A stretch of DNA of 64,000 bases from Chitinophagaceae bacterium. GTDB lineage: Bacteria; Bacteroidota; Bacteroidia; Chitinophagales; Chitinophagaceae. Both the position numbers and the translations under genes were made by a program. Positions 52,873-61,768 of the stretch are shown here, one piece after another. The notes under the pieces are model-generated. The model saw only the letters and a list, made by a program, of their open reading frames with translations. It had not been told where the DNA came from and made no database searches. The DNA lies in the NCBI GenBank assembly GCA_017307755.1, contig JAFKGQ010000011.1, positions 310,001 to 374,000 of the forward strand, read 5' to 3'. Numbering within the stretch: position 1 is the stretch's first letter; the number at the start of each line of letters is the position of its first letter.

Positions 52873-54390
52873 ATGAATAAGATCGATTCCGTCAGGGTAC
52901 GCATGTACAGGCATGGCTTTGGGGACTGCTTTCTGCTCCGTTTTTTTGCGGGGGGAGATACTGTCTGCAGCATGCTCATCGATTGTGGGTTAAAAAAGAA
53001 CGACAGTGTCGAAGGCATCACCCTGGAAGATGTCCGTGATGACATCGTCAGAAATATAAAAAAGAGGGGTGAAGATGAAAAACCTCATCTGGATATACTG
53101 GTGGTGACGCATGAGCATTGGGACCATGTCTCCGGCTTTCACCCGGACAGACGGCTATTTGACGCTTTTTCCGTCGGACAGGTATGGATGGCCTGGACGG
53201 AAGATCCCGGTGATGAGGATGCAAAAGTCCTTAATAAAGGGCTGCAGGAGAGGGTCAAAGCCTTGCAGCTGGCAGCCGACAAGCTCAAAGAACATACCGA
53301 AACGTCCCGGTCATTTTTTATGAACATAGTTGGGGGCGACAGACAGCTGGCCGCCAGGGAAAGTTTCCATACATCACTGGAGTCGGTGATGGAATTCCTG
53401 GGCCCTTTTACTTTGACAAAAACACCCGGCGGCATCAGTGTAAAAGACAATTTTACCATCAGCCTGGAGACACAGAAGGCCATGGATCATATACGTACGC
53501 TGGCAGACAATACAGATACAGGTATCCGTTATTGCAGCCCCGGGGACCTCATCGATCTCGCCGATAAACTGCCCGGGATACGTATATATGTGCTGGGCCC
53601 TCCCAGGAACAAGCTGCTGAATAAGGACAAGCCTTCTTCCGGCGCCAATAAAGAGGTCTATTTCGGCGACGGTTCACTGGCGGGGTTTGTGGATGGGATA
53701 CTGGGGATGGAGGATGGCAATGCCGTCGACGGCAGCAGGCCCTTTGGCAAGGTCAGTTCCTTGCCGGAGAAAGAGGGTCCGGATCAACCCTATCTTACCC
53801 GTAAGGGGGGATACTACGATCCTGACTGTAAGTGGAGGACTATCGAAGAAGATTGGCTGAATATGGCCGGAGGGCTGGCTATGCAGATGGACAGTGATAC
53901 CAACAATACCAGTCTCGCACTGGCCATCGAGTTCAAGGACAGCAATAAAGTGCTGCTTTTCCCGGGAGATGCCCAGGTTGGTAACTGGCTCAGCTGGCAT
54001 GACCATACCTGGACGATCCAAAAGAACGGGGCATCACAAGAGATCAATGCGATACAACTGTTGAACAATACCGTATTTTATAAAGTAGGGCATCACTCCA
54101 GCCACAATGCCACGCTAAAAGAGAAGGGTTTGGAGCTGATGACACACGAAGCGCTGGTAGCCTTTGTCCCCGAAAAGGAAAAACAATATTCCGGCATACC
54201 CTATATGCCCCTGATCGAAGTCCTAAAAAAGAAGACAAAGGGAAGGCTTATCGTTTCGGCGGATAAAACACTTCCGGCAAATACTGCATTGACGACAAAG
54301 CCGCCGGCCCTGGACGCGGCCGAATGGGAGGCCTTCAAGACAGCCATCGAGCTAAAGGACCTTTATGTGGAATATACGCTCAAAGGATAA
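52873..54390 (+). CDS. ComEC/Rec2-like metallo-beta-lactamase-fold hydrolase
   Basis: A 505-residue MBL-fold protein. The opening RVRMYRHGFGDCFLLRFFAG and the metal motif HEHWDH (80-85, THEHWDHVSGFHPD) are followed after an insert by a metal-binding LFPGDAQVGNW and a second His motif VGHHSSHNATLKEKG. This resembles the ComEC/Rec2 hydrolase group rather than beta-lactamases or RNase Z; it lacks ComEC membrane helices, so it is probably a soluble nuclease or phosphodiesterase. The insert (about 100-300) is lineage-specific. It follows the peptidase by 9 nt, forming a two-gene unit divergent from the NACHT gene. Confidence 0.85.
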   Translation: MNKIDSVRVRMYRHGFGDCFLLRFFAGGDTVCSMLIDCGLKKNDSVEGITLEDVRDDIVRNIKKRGEDEKPHLDILVVTHEHWDHVSGFHPDRRLFDAFSVGQVWMAWTEDPGDEDAKVLNKGLQERVKALQLAADKLKEHTETSRSFFMNIVGGDRQLAARESFHTSLESVMEFLGPFTLTKTPGGISVKDNFTISLETQKAMDHIRTLADNTDTGIRYCSPGDLIDLADKLPGIRIYVLGPPRNKLLNKDKPSSGANKEVYFGDGSLAGFVDGILGMEDGNAVDGSRPFGKVSSLPEKEGPDQPYLTRKGGYYDPDCKWRTIEEDWLNMAGGLAMQMDSDTNNTSLALAIEFKDSNKVLLFPGDAQVGNWLSWHDHTWTIQKNGASQEINAIQLLNNTVFYKVGHHSSHNATLKEKGLELMTHEALVAFVPEKEKQYSGIPYMPLIEVLKKKTKGRLIVSADKTLPANTALTTKPPALDAAEWEAFKTAIELKDLYVEYTLKG

Positions 54391-54446
54391 CTCTGCATCC
54401 ACACTGCGGTGAATCTCCCTATATTTATTTTATAGGATCATTCATC

Positions 54447-55829
54447 ATGCGCATTCGCGACCTTATCCATAAAGACAGCTGGCCCCTGTATATAGCCACA
54501 GCGGTCCTTCTTATTCCCGTCTTTATTCTCGGGCGTCATCTTTTGCTTGACACCGGCGGGGCTTTCTCCCTGCCCCGGGACGAGGCCTTTCTTCAATTGT
54601 CGACGGCCAAGACTCTTGCCTTTCAACGTATCTGGGGCATTGGATACGATGACTTCGCCCCCGCCTCTCCTTCACTCCTGTATCCCCTGGTGCTGGCCGT
54701 GACCTTTTTTATCTGTGGTGTTTACCTGGCCCTCGTTCCCATCGTCAATACAGCTATAGCGATTATTCTACTGACCGTCATACATCGATGGCTAACAAAA
54801 AAAGGCGTCACACCGGTAAACCGGCTGCTGATCCTGCTGGCCGTCATCCTACTTGCCCCATTGCCCCTCATGGTGCTCTATGGTATGGAAAGCCCCTTGC
54901 TTATGTTGTTTGCTTTTTTATTCCTCAGCCGACTTGCGGACGAGTGGGATCTCCCGGAATTCTCCCGGCGCACGATGATCTATGGAGCACTGATGGTAGC
55001 CTCCCGTTATGATGGCGCCCTTCTCGTCGCAGGCGTATGTCTGTTGCTCCTATGGCGCCGGAAATGGCTGACGGCCTTCGAGCTGGCGTTATGGTGTCTG
55101 TTGCCCGTCCTCGCTTTTGGCATCATCTCTATGTTCAAAGGCAGTTATTTTCTTCCCAATATATTTATGGTGGAACCTGCGGGCTCTTTATTAAGCTATG
55201 ACTGGATCGTGGGTTGCGCCGCGGCCGTCATCGTGCCGTTGCTGTCGGGCTATTTCTCTCGTCGTCCGGCCCGAAAGGTTCCCCGTGCCGCCGGACTTTC
55301 AGCGCTGATCATTATACTTGCCCTGACCACCCGGAACCTATATGCTTTCCGGGAGTCGGAGCATAGTAGTCTGGGGACCCATCGGCTAAAGTACCCTATC
55401 GCCCAATTTGCCCACCGGTACTATTACAGGTACGGCATCGTGTCCAACGACATCGGCATGATATCTTTTCTGACGGAAGGAAGGTATCTGGATCTCTCTG
55501 GTCTTGCCAGTACGAAGATCACCAGAAGCAGGGTGGATAATTTCCTCAGTCCCGGGTTGATCAACCAACTGAGCAAAGAACAAAACTCGCAGGTAGCCAT
55601 CATCAGCGACCGTTATAACAAAACCCTCCCCGGCAACTGGATCCGGACAGGCGAATGGGAAATGACGGGATATGATCCCTCCGAAAAAAGGACGGTGTCC
55701 TTTTACGCCATGGATTCTTCGGCCGCCAACCGACTTAGAAAAAACCTGGAAGAATATACCCACTTTTTACCTCAGGCCCTGACCGTGCAATACTTCTATA
55801 CACCACCCGTTGAAAAGGGAAACCCCTAA
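54447..55829 (+). CDS. Polytopic GT-C-like membrane protein
   Basis: A 460-residue membrane protein with about ten helices, starting IRDLIHKDSWPLYIATAVLLIPVFILG. A DEAFLQLSTAKTL motif near residue 45 and YGMESPLL later lie in loops after the first helices, where ArnT/GT-C glycosyltransferases carry acidic catalytic residues. The C-terminal 130 residues are soluble (RYYYRYGIVSNDIGMISFLTEG), as in many lipid-linked sugar transferases. No named family is assigned. ATG 54447 is the first in-frame start after the preceding stop (54390). Confidence 0.75.
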   Translation: MRIRDLIHKDSWPLYIATAVLLIPVFILGRHLLLDTGGAFSLPRDEAFLQLSTAKTLAFQRIWGIGYDDFAPASPSLLYPLVLAVTFFICGVYLALVPIVNTAIAIILLTVIHRWLTKKGVTPVNRLLILLAVILLAPLPLMVLYGMESPLLMLFAFLFLSRLADEWDLPEFSRRTMIYGALMVASRYDGALLVAGVCLLLLWRRKWLTAFELALWCLLPVLAFGIISMFKGSYFLPNIFMVEPAGSLLSYDWIVGCAAAVIVPLLSGYFSRRPARKVPRAAGLSALIIILALTTRNLYAFRESEHSSLGTHRLKYPIAQFAHRYYYRYGIVSNDIGMISFLTEGRYLDLSGLASTKITRSRVDNFLSPGLINQLSKEQNSQVAIISDRYNKTLPGNWIRTGEWEMTGYDPSEKRTVSFYAMDSSAANRLRKNLEEYTHFLPQALTVQYFYTPPVEKGNP

Positions 55830-55874
55830 ACCCATAGACCCATAGGACATACTCTCAATAGACACATGGTTGAT

Positions 55875-56321
55875 CTATGCTGGTACTTCGTCCGGCAAGG
55901 TGATGAAGACAGGCTCCTTTACGATCTCGGCCAGATCGATGGGCGGTAATGGAATAGCGTTCACAGACAAGCCTTCCGTCTTTGCATGTAACACACCTCG
56001 GAGAGTACTAAGCGTAAGGCTGGCAAGTGCACGGGCCGGTTGAAGCGCAAGATAGAGCGTCTTTTTTTCCTTGTCGTACATGGTTTGCCAATCCACGGGA
56101 TCAATATCAAAATAACCTGATACAGCAATTACAAGTCTTGGTTTTCCTTGTTGGTTGAAAGTGCATTTTGTCTGTATGGCAAGTACGTGCTCCGGCGGGA
56201 GGGCAGCAAAGCCTATGTTTATGGCAATGTCCATCCGGGAGGTGTCAAAATGTTCTATGACAGCGAATTCGTCGGTAGTGATCTTAATCCAGCTAAATCG
56301 TATCGTTTGTAATTCGTTCAT
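55875..56321 (-). CDS. SecB-like chaperone of a toxin-antitoxin-chaperone (TAC) module
   Basis: A 148-residue protein resembling SecB. It has strands such as LVIAVSGYFDIDPVDW and the C-terminal helix/loop region PARALASLTLSTLRGVLHAKTEGL, which recalls the SecB YARE...RG...P pattern, ending with acidic strands. In TAC systems a SecB-like chaperone protects the antitoxin from degradation by binding its C-terminal addiction segment. It follows the antitoxin by 9 nt. The similarity to SecB is moderate and by eye. Confidence 0.65.
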   Translation of the reverse strand: MNELQTIRFSWIKITTDEFAVIEHFDTSRMDIAINIGFAALPPEHVLAIQTKCTFNQQGKPRLVIAVSGYFDIDPVDWQTMYDKEKKTLYLALQPARALASLTLSTLRGVLHAKTEGLSVNAIPLPPIDLAEIVKEPVFITLPDEVPA

Positions 56322-56330
56322 GTTTTTACG

Positions 56331-56855
56331 TTAGGACATCTGTATCAGCGCCGAATTTTGTATATTGTCGATAGATCCTTTCGGCACGAAAAAAAACTTA
56401 AGTTTGGATTTAGTCGACTTAGCGGTAAATACTTTTATGACCGACATATTACTATATGCATATGCCATGCGGATTGGCCGGGAACCCGACAGTTGCTCGG
56501 CCGATAAGCTAATGGTACCTTTTAGATGGACTTCTCCATATTCAAAAGCAGGTTCAGGCGCGGCAATGGTCATAAGGGTCACGCCCAGCGCGGTTTCCAG
56601 TTTATCAATGGTTTCGAAAGTAAAGTTCTCCTGTCCCTTTACGATCTTGGTTACCTGCTGGCGAGAGACACTCATCTTTTCCGCCAGTTCGGTTTGAGAC
56701 ATGTTACGTTCCCGGAGGATCGTCAGTACACGAATCGCTACCAGGCGTGCATTCTCGCGGGCTTTCTTATGGCTCCTTTTTTTTGCTCGTGCCTCCAACC
56801 AGCTCGAGCGTTTGCCGGAGTCGATCTTTTTTAATATTTCGTGGTTCTTATTCAT
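56331..56855 (-). CDS. XRE/HigA-like helix-turn-helix antitoxin with C-terminal extension
   Basis: A 174-residue DNA-binding protein. The helix-turn-helix lies at about 50-100 (RERNMSQTELAEKMSVSRQQVTKIVKGQ). The C-terminal part (TISLSAEQLSGSRPIRMAYAY, then KLKFFFVPKGSIDNIQ) is longer than in simple HigA, matching a chaperone-addiction (ChAD) extension. ATG 56855 overlaps the toxin TGA stop (ATGA), so the pair is translationally coupled. It would repress the operon through the inverted repeat at 57445-57458. Confidence 0.85.
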   Translation of the reverse strand: MNKNHEILKKIDSGKRSSWLEARAKKRSHKKARENARLVAIRVLTILRERNMSQTELAEKMSVSRQQVTKIVKGQENFTFETIDKLETALGVTLMTIAAPEPAFEYGEVHLKGTISLSAEQLSGSRPIRMAYAYSNMSVIKVFTAKSTKSKLKFFFVPKGSIDNIQNSALIQMS

Positions 56856-57415
56856 GACAAAGCGGTTAAATCCCCGTGAAAAGCCACTCCTTTGTTTTTC
56901 AGCCAACGTTTAACATCCATCAATTTATCCAGTTCCTTCCGAGTAGCCTCTGCTTCCTCCATTTTGTGTGTCAGTTTAATAGCACCTCCTGTGAGAACGT
57001 AAGTATCCTCATCGATGCGTATGGCATATATTCTTAACTTTGGATTTCTTCTCCACCTTGATTTCGCAGAGCCTTTGGATAATTGCAGTTCCACCAGGCC
57101 AGTTTCCCGATTATCCAGGGGCTTAAAAAGAAATTACAGTTTGGCTCCGTCCCACTTCATTCCTGCATCTTCTAAAAGTTCCAGCAATTCCTGCGCCTCT
57201 TCCATAATCTCAGTAGCGGCTTTTTCTACTGTTATATCGCTCCCGAAAGTCTCTTTAAGTTCCTCAATATGGCTATGGCAGAAAGTCTCTATTTGCTCTG
57301 GGTCTTCCCACATCTCTTCTAATAGTTGCAACTCATCTATGTCATCACCAAATCTTGCAGCCCAGAGCCCCTTTGGGTACTCATTCTCCGGACCGAAAAG
57401 ATAGTCAATTTCCAT
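56852..57415 (-). pseudogene. Toxin gene of the TAC module, interrupted by one in-frame stop codon
   Basis: ATG 57415 gives MEIDYLFGPENEYPKG and a helical N-terminal part up to GMKWDGAKL, then TAA at 57134-57136. The same frame continues without shift: FLFKPLDNRETGLVELQLSK, then LRIYAIRIDEDTYVLTGGAIKL and EEAEATRKELDKL to a TGA at 56852. The two halves have the form I associate with one HigB-like toxin family in which a FKPLxNxETG turn joins them; this is memory, not a search. Loss of the toxin by one nonsense mutation would leave antitoxin and chaperone intact. Alternatives: sequencing error, or a separate downstream start at GTG 57094. Confidence 0.75.
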
Positions 57416-57437
57416 GGTTCCGCAACTTATAAGTTTA

Positions 57438-57464
57438 CAAAAATAACAAAATATTGTTCGCCAA
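57438..57464 (-). promoter_or_regulatory. TAC operon promoter with operator candidate
   Basis: Minus-strand TATTTTTG (57445-57438) matches TAnnTTTG. An inverted repeat AACAA-AATA-TTGTT (57445-57458) overlaps the spacer, and a TTG at 57464-57462 may be a short-spaced -33. The repeat is where an XRE antitoxin would bind. Confidence 0.5.
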
Positions 57465-57594
57465 AAAATAAAGAATAAAACACAATATATTATCAATCAA
57501 TTATTTACATATTATTCGGATCACCATCCAATATACTCCCAGACGGATACCCCTTCCTCCTCCTGGATCACGATACAAGCAGATATTTGTACCG

Positions 57595-59064
57595 ATGCCC
57601 ACCTTGCTGCATTTCATATGGAATCATCGGAGGAATCGCGTTTACTTGTGGAGCGCTCTGGGCATCAGCCTGGTACTGCTGATACTGTTCAAGTTCATCT
57701 ACCCCTACCCCAACCTGGTGATGGACTCCTATTACTACATCCGCGCAGCCGCCACTAACGCGGATGTCAATGCCTGGCCCATCGGCTACTCCAAATTCCT
57801 GGAATTGATAGGCTTCTTTACTCATTCACCATTGGCGCTCGTATGCATACAATATCTTTTCCTGGAGATCTCGCTGCTGGCGCTGTTCTTTACCCTGCGA
57901 CTTTTTTTCCCGCTGGGCAATCTTGTATCCAATGTGCTTTTTGTTTTCTTTTTTGCCAACCCGTTGTTGTTGTATACGGGCAACCTCGTCATGGCGGACG
58001 CCATTTTTAATGGACTTAGCGTGCTCTGGATCGTCCAATTGTTATGGATCGTTTATCAGCCCCGGCCCTATATGATCCTCACGCATGCCTTGCTCTTGTT
58101 TATCACTTTCACAGTCCGGTACAACGCCCTTTATTACCCCGTCGTTGCCACGCTGGCCTTTATCCTCAGCCGTCAAAGCATCCGGCTAAAACTGGCGGGT
58201 ATCATCCTGCCGGCGGCGATGGTCATCGGTTTTATCATTTACACCAGTCACAGGATGGAGGCTTATTGCGGTGCGCGTCAATTCTCCCCCTTTGGAGGGT
58301 GGAAGTTGGCAAATGACGCATTGTATATGTATGCGCACGTACACCCCGATGAAGCCGACATTGTGCCCGCCCGTTTCAGACCAATGGATACAATTGTCAG
58401 ACGGTATTTCGCCCTGAGTCGCGATCCCGGCGACCTCATGCAGCCTGATGTCTTCCACGGCAGCCCCTTTATGTTTGGAGGGCCGCTGATGTACTATATG
58501 TACCTGCAGTACGGACGGGATACGGCATTTATCAACTTTCAGAAATGGTCCCGTATGGCGCCCCTCTGCCAGGATTACGGCTCCTGGCTTATCAGAAGAT
58601 ATCCCATGGCCTTTTCCCGCTGGTTCCTGTGGCCGAACTTTAAACGTTATGTCATACCGCCCCGGGAGATCTATATGACGATCACGCCATTCTTCCTCCG
58701 CCCTGATGAGCTGGGCCCCGAGGCAACCCGGTGGTTTGGACTTACTACCCTTACGGTAAAGCCTGCCTATATCAATCTCCGTCTGCAGATCACCTCTATT
58801 TATCCCCTGCTTTTCGGGCTGATACATCTCTGTTTTATCCTTAGCCTGCTGGGGTTTTTGTTCAATAAAGGCTGGACCCGTATTGGTAAGCCGTACAACT
58901 ATTGTCTCCTGGTCATCCTTTTTCTTTGGCTTTGCGACTTTGGTTTTAGTCTTACCGCGGCGGCCGTCGTGATGCGCTATCAAATATTTCTGGTGATCCT
59001 GGAATTCTCCTGCTCGCTCCTCTTCCTGGAATACATTTACAGGCATGCCGACGACACTGTCTAA
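57595..59064 (+). CDS. Polytopic glycosyltransferase-like membrane protein
   Basis: A 489-residue protein with about ten transmembrane helices. An early loop carries YPYPNLVMDSYYYIRAA with an aspartate after the first helix, the position of the catalytic acid in GT-C (RgtA/ArnT-like) enzymes, and WPIGYSKFLELIGFF follows. The extended loop between helices (residues about 220-350) is soluble and rich in aromatic residues. It starts just after the TAC promoter region; the neighbouring GT-C-like gene at 54.4-55.8 kb is on the same strand, and the TAC module lies between in the opposite direction. Likely sugar or lipid-linked glycan transfer; the substrate is unknown. Confidence 0.78.
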   Translation: MPTLLHFIWNHRRNRVYLWSALGISLVLLILFKFIYPYPNLVMDSYYYIRAAATNADVNAWPIGYSKFLELIGFFTHSPLALVCIQYLFLEISLLALFFTLRLFFPLGNLVSNVLFVFFFANPLLLYTGNLVMADAIFNGLSVLWIVQLLWIVYQPRPYMILTHALLLFITFTVRYNALYYPVVATLAFILSRQSIRLKLAGIILPAAMVIGFIIYTSHRMEAYCGARQFSPFGGWKLANDALYMYAHVHPDEADIVPARFRPMDTIVRRYFALSRDPGDLMQPDVFHGSPFMFGGPLMYYMYLQYGRDTAFINFQKWSRMAPLCQDYGSWLIRRYPMAFSRWFLWPNFKRYVIPPREIYMTITPFFLRPDELGPEATRWFGLTTLTVKPAYINLRLQITSIYPLLFGLIHLCFILSLLGFLFNKGWTRIGKPYNYCLLVILFLWLCDFGFSLTAAAVVMRYQIFLVILEFSCSLLFLEYIYRHADDTV

Positions 59065-59070
59065 AACCCC

Positions 59071-59078
59071 TATATTTG
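59071..59078 (+). promoter_or_regulatory. Promoter -7 element of the dipeptidase gene
   Basis: A consensus TATATTTG lies 21 nt upstream of ATG 59100. No clear -33 TTG is present. Confidence 0.45.
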
Positions 59079-59099
59079 CCTTTCTAAAGATCACAGATC

Positions 59100-60464
59100 A
59101 TGACAGCTTGGAAAGACTACCAGGAAAAGAATAAACAACGTTTTCTCGACGAACTGCTGGACCTCCTCCGCATCCCTTCTGTCAGCGCCCGCAGCGAACA
59201 CAAGCCGGACATGGCAAAATGCGCCGAGGCGGTAAAACAGTCGCTGTTAAAGGCCGGTGTGGACGAGGCTGCCATTTATCCCACCGATGGTCATCCTGTC
59301 GTCTATGGGGAAAAGATCGTCGACCCTACCCTACCCACGGTCCTTGTCTATGGTCATTATGATGTCCAGCCGCCCGACCCACTGGAACTCTGGCACAGCG
59401 GTCCTTTCGACCCGGTGATCAAGGAGGGTAAGATCTACGCCCGTGGTTCCGCCGATGACAAGGGACAGTTCTTTATGCATGTAAAGGCATTTGAAACAAT
59501 GGTAGCCACAGGCGCCCTGCTTACCAACGTAAAATTTATCATCGAAGGAGAGGAAGAGATAGGCAGCCCAAATCTTGCAAAGTTTGTATCCACTCATAAA
59601 GACTTGCTAAAAACCGATGTCATCCTCATCAGCGATACAGCCATGATCAGCCTGGAAAACCCCTCCATCGACATCGGGGTCCGTGGCCTTTCCTACATCG
59701 AGGTGGAAGTCACCGGTCCCAACCGCGATCTGCACAGCGGCGTATATGGCGGGGCAGTGGCTAACCCGATCACTATACTGGCAAAAATGATCGCCTCCTG
59801 TCATGACGCGAACAACCATATCACCATCCCCGGCTTTTATGACGACGTGGTGGAAGCCACACCCGCCGAGCGCAAGCTGATGGCTGCTGCACCCTACAAC
59901 GAAGAAGAGTATAAAAAAGACCTGGGCGTACAGGAGCTCTGGGGTGAGAAAGGTTTTACCACCAACGAACGCACGGGTATCCGGCCTACGCTGGAGCTGA
60001 ATGGCATCTGGGGCGGCTATACGGGCGAAGGCGCCAAGACGGTGCTGCCCTCCAAGGCATACGCAAAGATCTCTGCCCGTCTGGTTCCCAACCAGTCCGC
60101 CGCAAAGATCACCGAAAAACTGTTGAACTATTTCCGCCAGATAGCCCCTCCCGGCGTTACGGTCAAGGCAGAGGAGCATCATGGGGGAGAACCATATATG
60201 ACACCCATTGACTCGAAGGCCTATCAGTCAGCCGCCAGGGCCATCAAGACTACCTTTGGAAAAGACCCCGTTCCCGTACGGGGAGGAGGCAGCATCCCCA
60301 TTTGCGCACTGTTTGAAAAAGAGCTGGGGGTAAAGATTGTCTTTATGGGTTTTGGACTGGATAGCGACAACCTCCATTCACCCAATGAGAAGTTCGACCT
60401 CGCGAATTTTTATAAAGGGATCGAGACGATACCGTACTTTCATCAGTTTTTTGCGGAGAAGTGA
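59100..60464 (+). CDS. M20-family dipeptidase
   Basis: A 454-residue cytosolic peptidase of the M20 family (CNDP/DapE-like). Metal motif 1 is YGHYDVQPPDP (His and Asp near 84), metal motif 2 ARGSADDKGQFFMH, and EGEEEIGSPNLAKF holds the catalytic Glu pair. The lid/dimerisation domain has DLHSGVYGGAVANPITILAKMI, and the final metal His is in DSDNLHSPNEKF. It splits dipeptides or small acyl amino acids with two zinc ions. The first ATG sits 21 nt after a TATATTTG element. No neighbour shares its function. Confidence 0.94.
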   Translation: MTAWKDYQEKNKQRFLDELLDLLRIPSVSARSEHKPDMAKCAEAVKQSLLKAGVDEAAIYPTDGHPVVYGEKIVDPTLPTVLVYGHYDVQPPDPLELWHSGPFDPVIKEGKIYARGSADDKGQFFMHVKAFETMVATGALLTNVKFIIEGEEEIGSPNLAKFVSTHKDLLKTDVILISDTAMISLENPSIDIGVRGLSYIEVEVTGPNRDLHSGVYGGAVANPITILAKMIASCHDANNHITIPGFYDDVVEATPAERKLMAAAPYNEEEYKKDLGVQELWGEKGFTTNERTGIRPTLELNGIWGGYTGEGAKTVLPSKAYAKISARLVPNQSAAKITEKLLNYFRQIAPPGVTVKAEEHHGGEPYMTPIDSKAYQSAARAIKTTFGKDPVPVRGGGSIPICALFEKELGVKIVFMGFGLDSDNLHSPNEKFDLANFYKGIETIPYFHQFFAEK

Positions 60465-60548
60465 AATACGGGGAAAACACGGTTTTAAAATCCCCGGGGC
60501 TGCCGTACATTTAGTTCTGAAGCCAATTGCTCCCCAAACTCAGACTAC

Positions 60549-61646
60549 ATGAAACATGCGGCAACACGATTGTTATGCGGTGTCCTATTTGTTATGACGG
60601 CATTTTCGTCCGTTAAAGCACAATACGCCCCCCGTCTGATGTCAGTCTCCAACCCAACAGATAAGGAACATCTCAGGGTCGGAAAATTACTAAACATTGA
60701 AGTAAGCTATCGGCTCGACTCCACCCATACGCCGGAACAAGCGTTGGCTTATTTGAATGATTACAATCTCACCGTGGACGGCATTTCCTATCCTGATGTC
60801 AAGATCCAGAGTATGACGCTGATCTCAAATACCAACAGCGTTCCCGATGCCAGGAAAATGAGATCGGGTACGGCGATATACCAAACGAGGCTGCCTTCCG
60901 GCTTTAATGATACCACGGTGCTCTTGTCTGATTTTTGGAAAAATCATTTCAAACCTCTCAAGAGTCATCATACGGTAGCTATCTCCCTGGTATCTGTAAA
61001 GCCGGGAAATGAAAAGTTCAACGAGCAGAAGTCCGGAGATCTGGTGTTCTATGAATCCTGGCGGGTCGTAGTATTTATTGTTATTTTCCTTGCCCTTTTA
61101 ATACTGGTGCTGTACTATGCAAGTAAAGGCAGGTTCAGTATGTTAAGAGATGATAAGGGATGCACGGCTGATCCGCTGAATAATACATTCAGCTTATCCC
61201 GGGTGCAGGTGTTTATCTGGACGTTTGTAATTTTCCCATTGGTGGCATACCTATGGAGTGTGACAGATATCTTCCCGGAGATAAAGGCTTCTCATCTTAT
61301 ATTGCTTGGAATAGTCGCGGGGCAAAAGATCCTGGCCCAGATGGTGGATGGGGGCCAGTCCCCTAAAAAAGACCCTTCTCTTGTCATGTCCGCGCTTACT
61401 TCTCCGGCGTCCCCTCCCGGCACGTACACGGGTTGCTCTGTCGGCTTTTTCACCGATATTATTTCAGACAGCACGGGCCTGAGCATCACCCGGCTGCAAT
61501 ACGTTATAGCCAACTTTATCTTCCTGGTGGTATTTGTGGTGACGGCAATACAAAAATTAACGTTGGTGGATTTCTCTGTCGAGCAGCTGGCGCTGATGGG
61601 TACGAGTACGGGCCTCTATCTATGGAATAAGAAACTCGATCAGTAA
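60549..61646 (+). CDS. Membrane protein of unknown function, first gene of an envelope cassette
   Basis: A 365-residue protein with a signal peptide (LLCGVLFVMTAFSSVKAQ), a beta-rich extracytoplasmic part (26-170) and at least four hydrophobic helices (about 173, 222, 248, 322). The motif FSLSRVQVFIWTFVI and the end LALMGTSTGLYLWNKK resemble a family I have seen in membrane proteins (LSxSRVQ...LLGISG type), but no function is known to me. The next two genes (61769 and 62450) follow in the same direction, suggesting a joint envelope role. Confidence 0.7.
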   Translation: MKHAATRLLCGVLFVMTAFSSVKAQYAPRLMSVSNPTDKEHLRVGKLLNIEVSYRLDSTHTPEQALAYLNDYNLTVDGISYPDVKIQSMTLISNTNSVPDARKMRSGTAIYQTRLPSGFNDTTVLLSDFWKNHFKPLKSHHTVAISLVSVKPGNEKFNEQKSGDLVFYESWRVVVFIVIFLALLILVLYYASKGRFSMLRDDKGCTADPLNNTFSLSRVQVFIWTFVIFPLVAYLWSVTDIFPEIKASHLILLGIVAGQKILAQMVDGGQSPKKDPSLVMSALTSPASPPGTYTGCSVGFFTDIISDSTGLSITRLQYVIANFIFLVVFVVTAIQKLTLVDFSVEQLALMGTSTGLYLWNKKLDQ

Positions 61647-61768
61647 TAAATAAAGCCGCCCAACGAGAAGTTCTAAATACTACTAAATGGGTATTGACAG
61701 TTTCCTAAAGAAAAAATAGCTTGTACATCGACTGTCTGGCAACCCCTTAACCTTTAAACCTCGCGCTT

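Noticed and set aside
52873..54390. Beta-lactamase (antibiotic resistance) call
   Set aside because: The motif layout and the VGHHSSHN block resemble ComEC/Rec2 hydrolases; no signal peptide and no class B active-site pattern.
57134..57136. Selenocysteine or pyrrolysine recoding of the toxin stop
   Set aside because: The codon is TAA, which is used by neither system; simple nonsense or restart is more likely.
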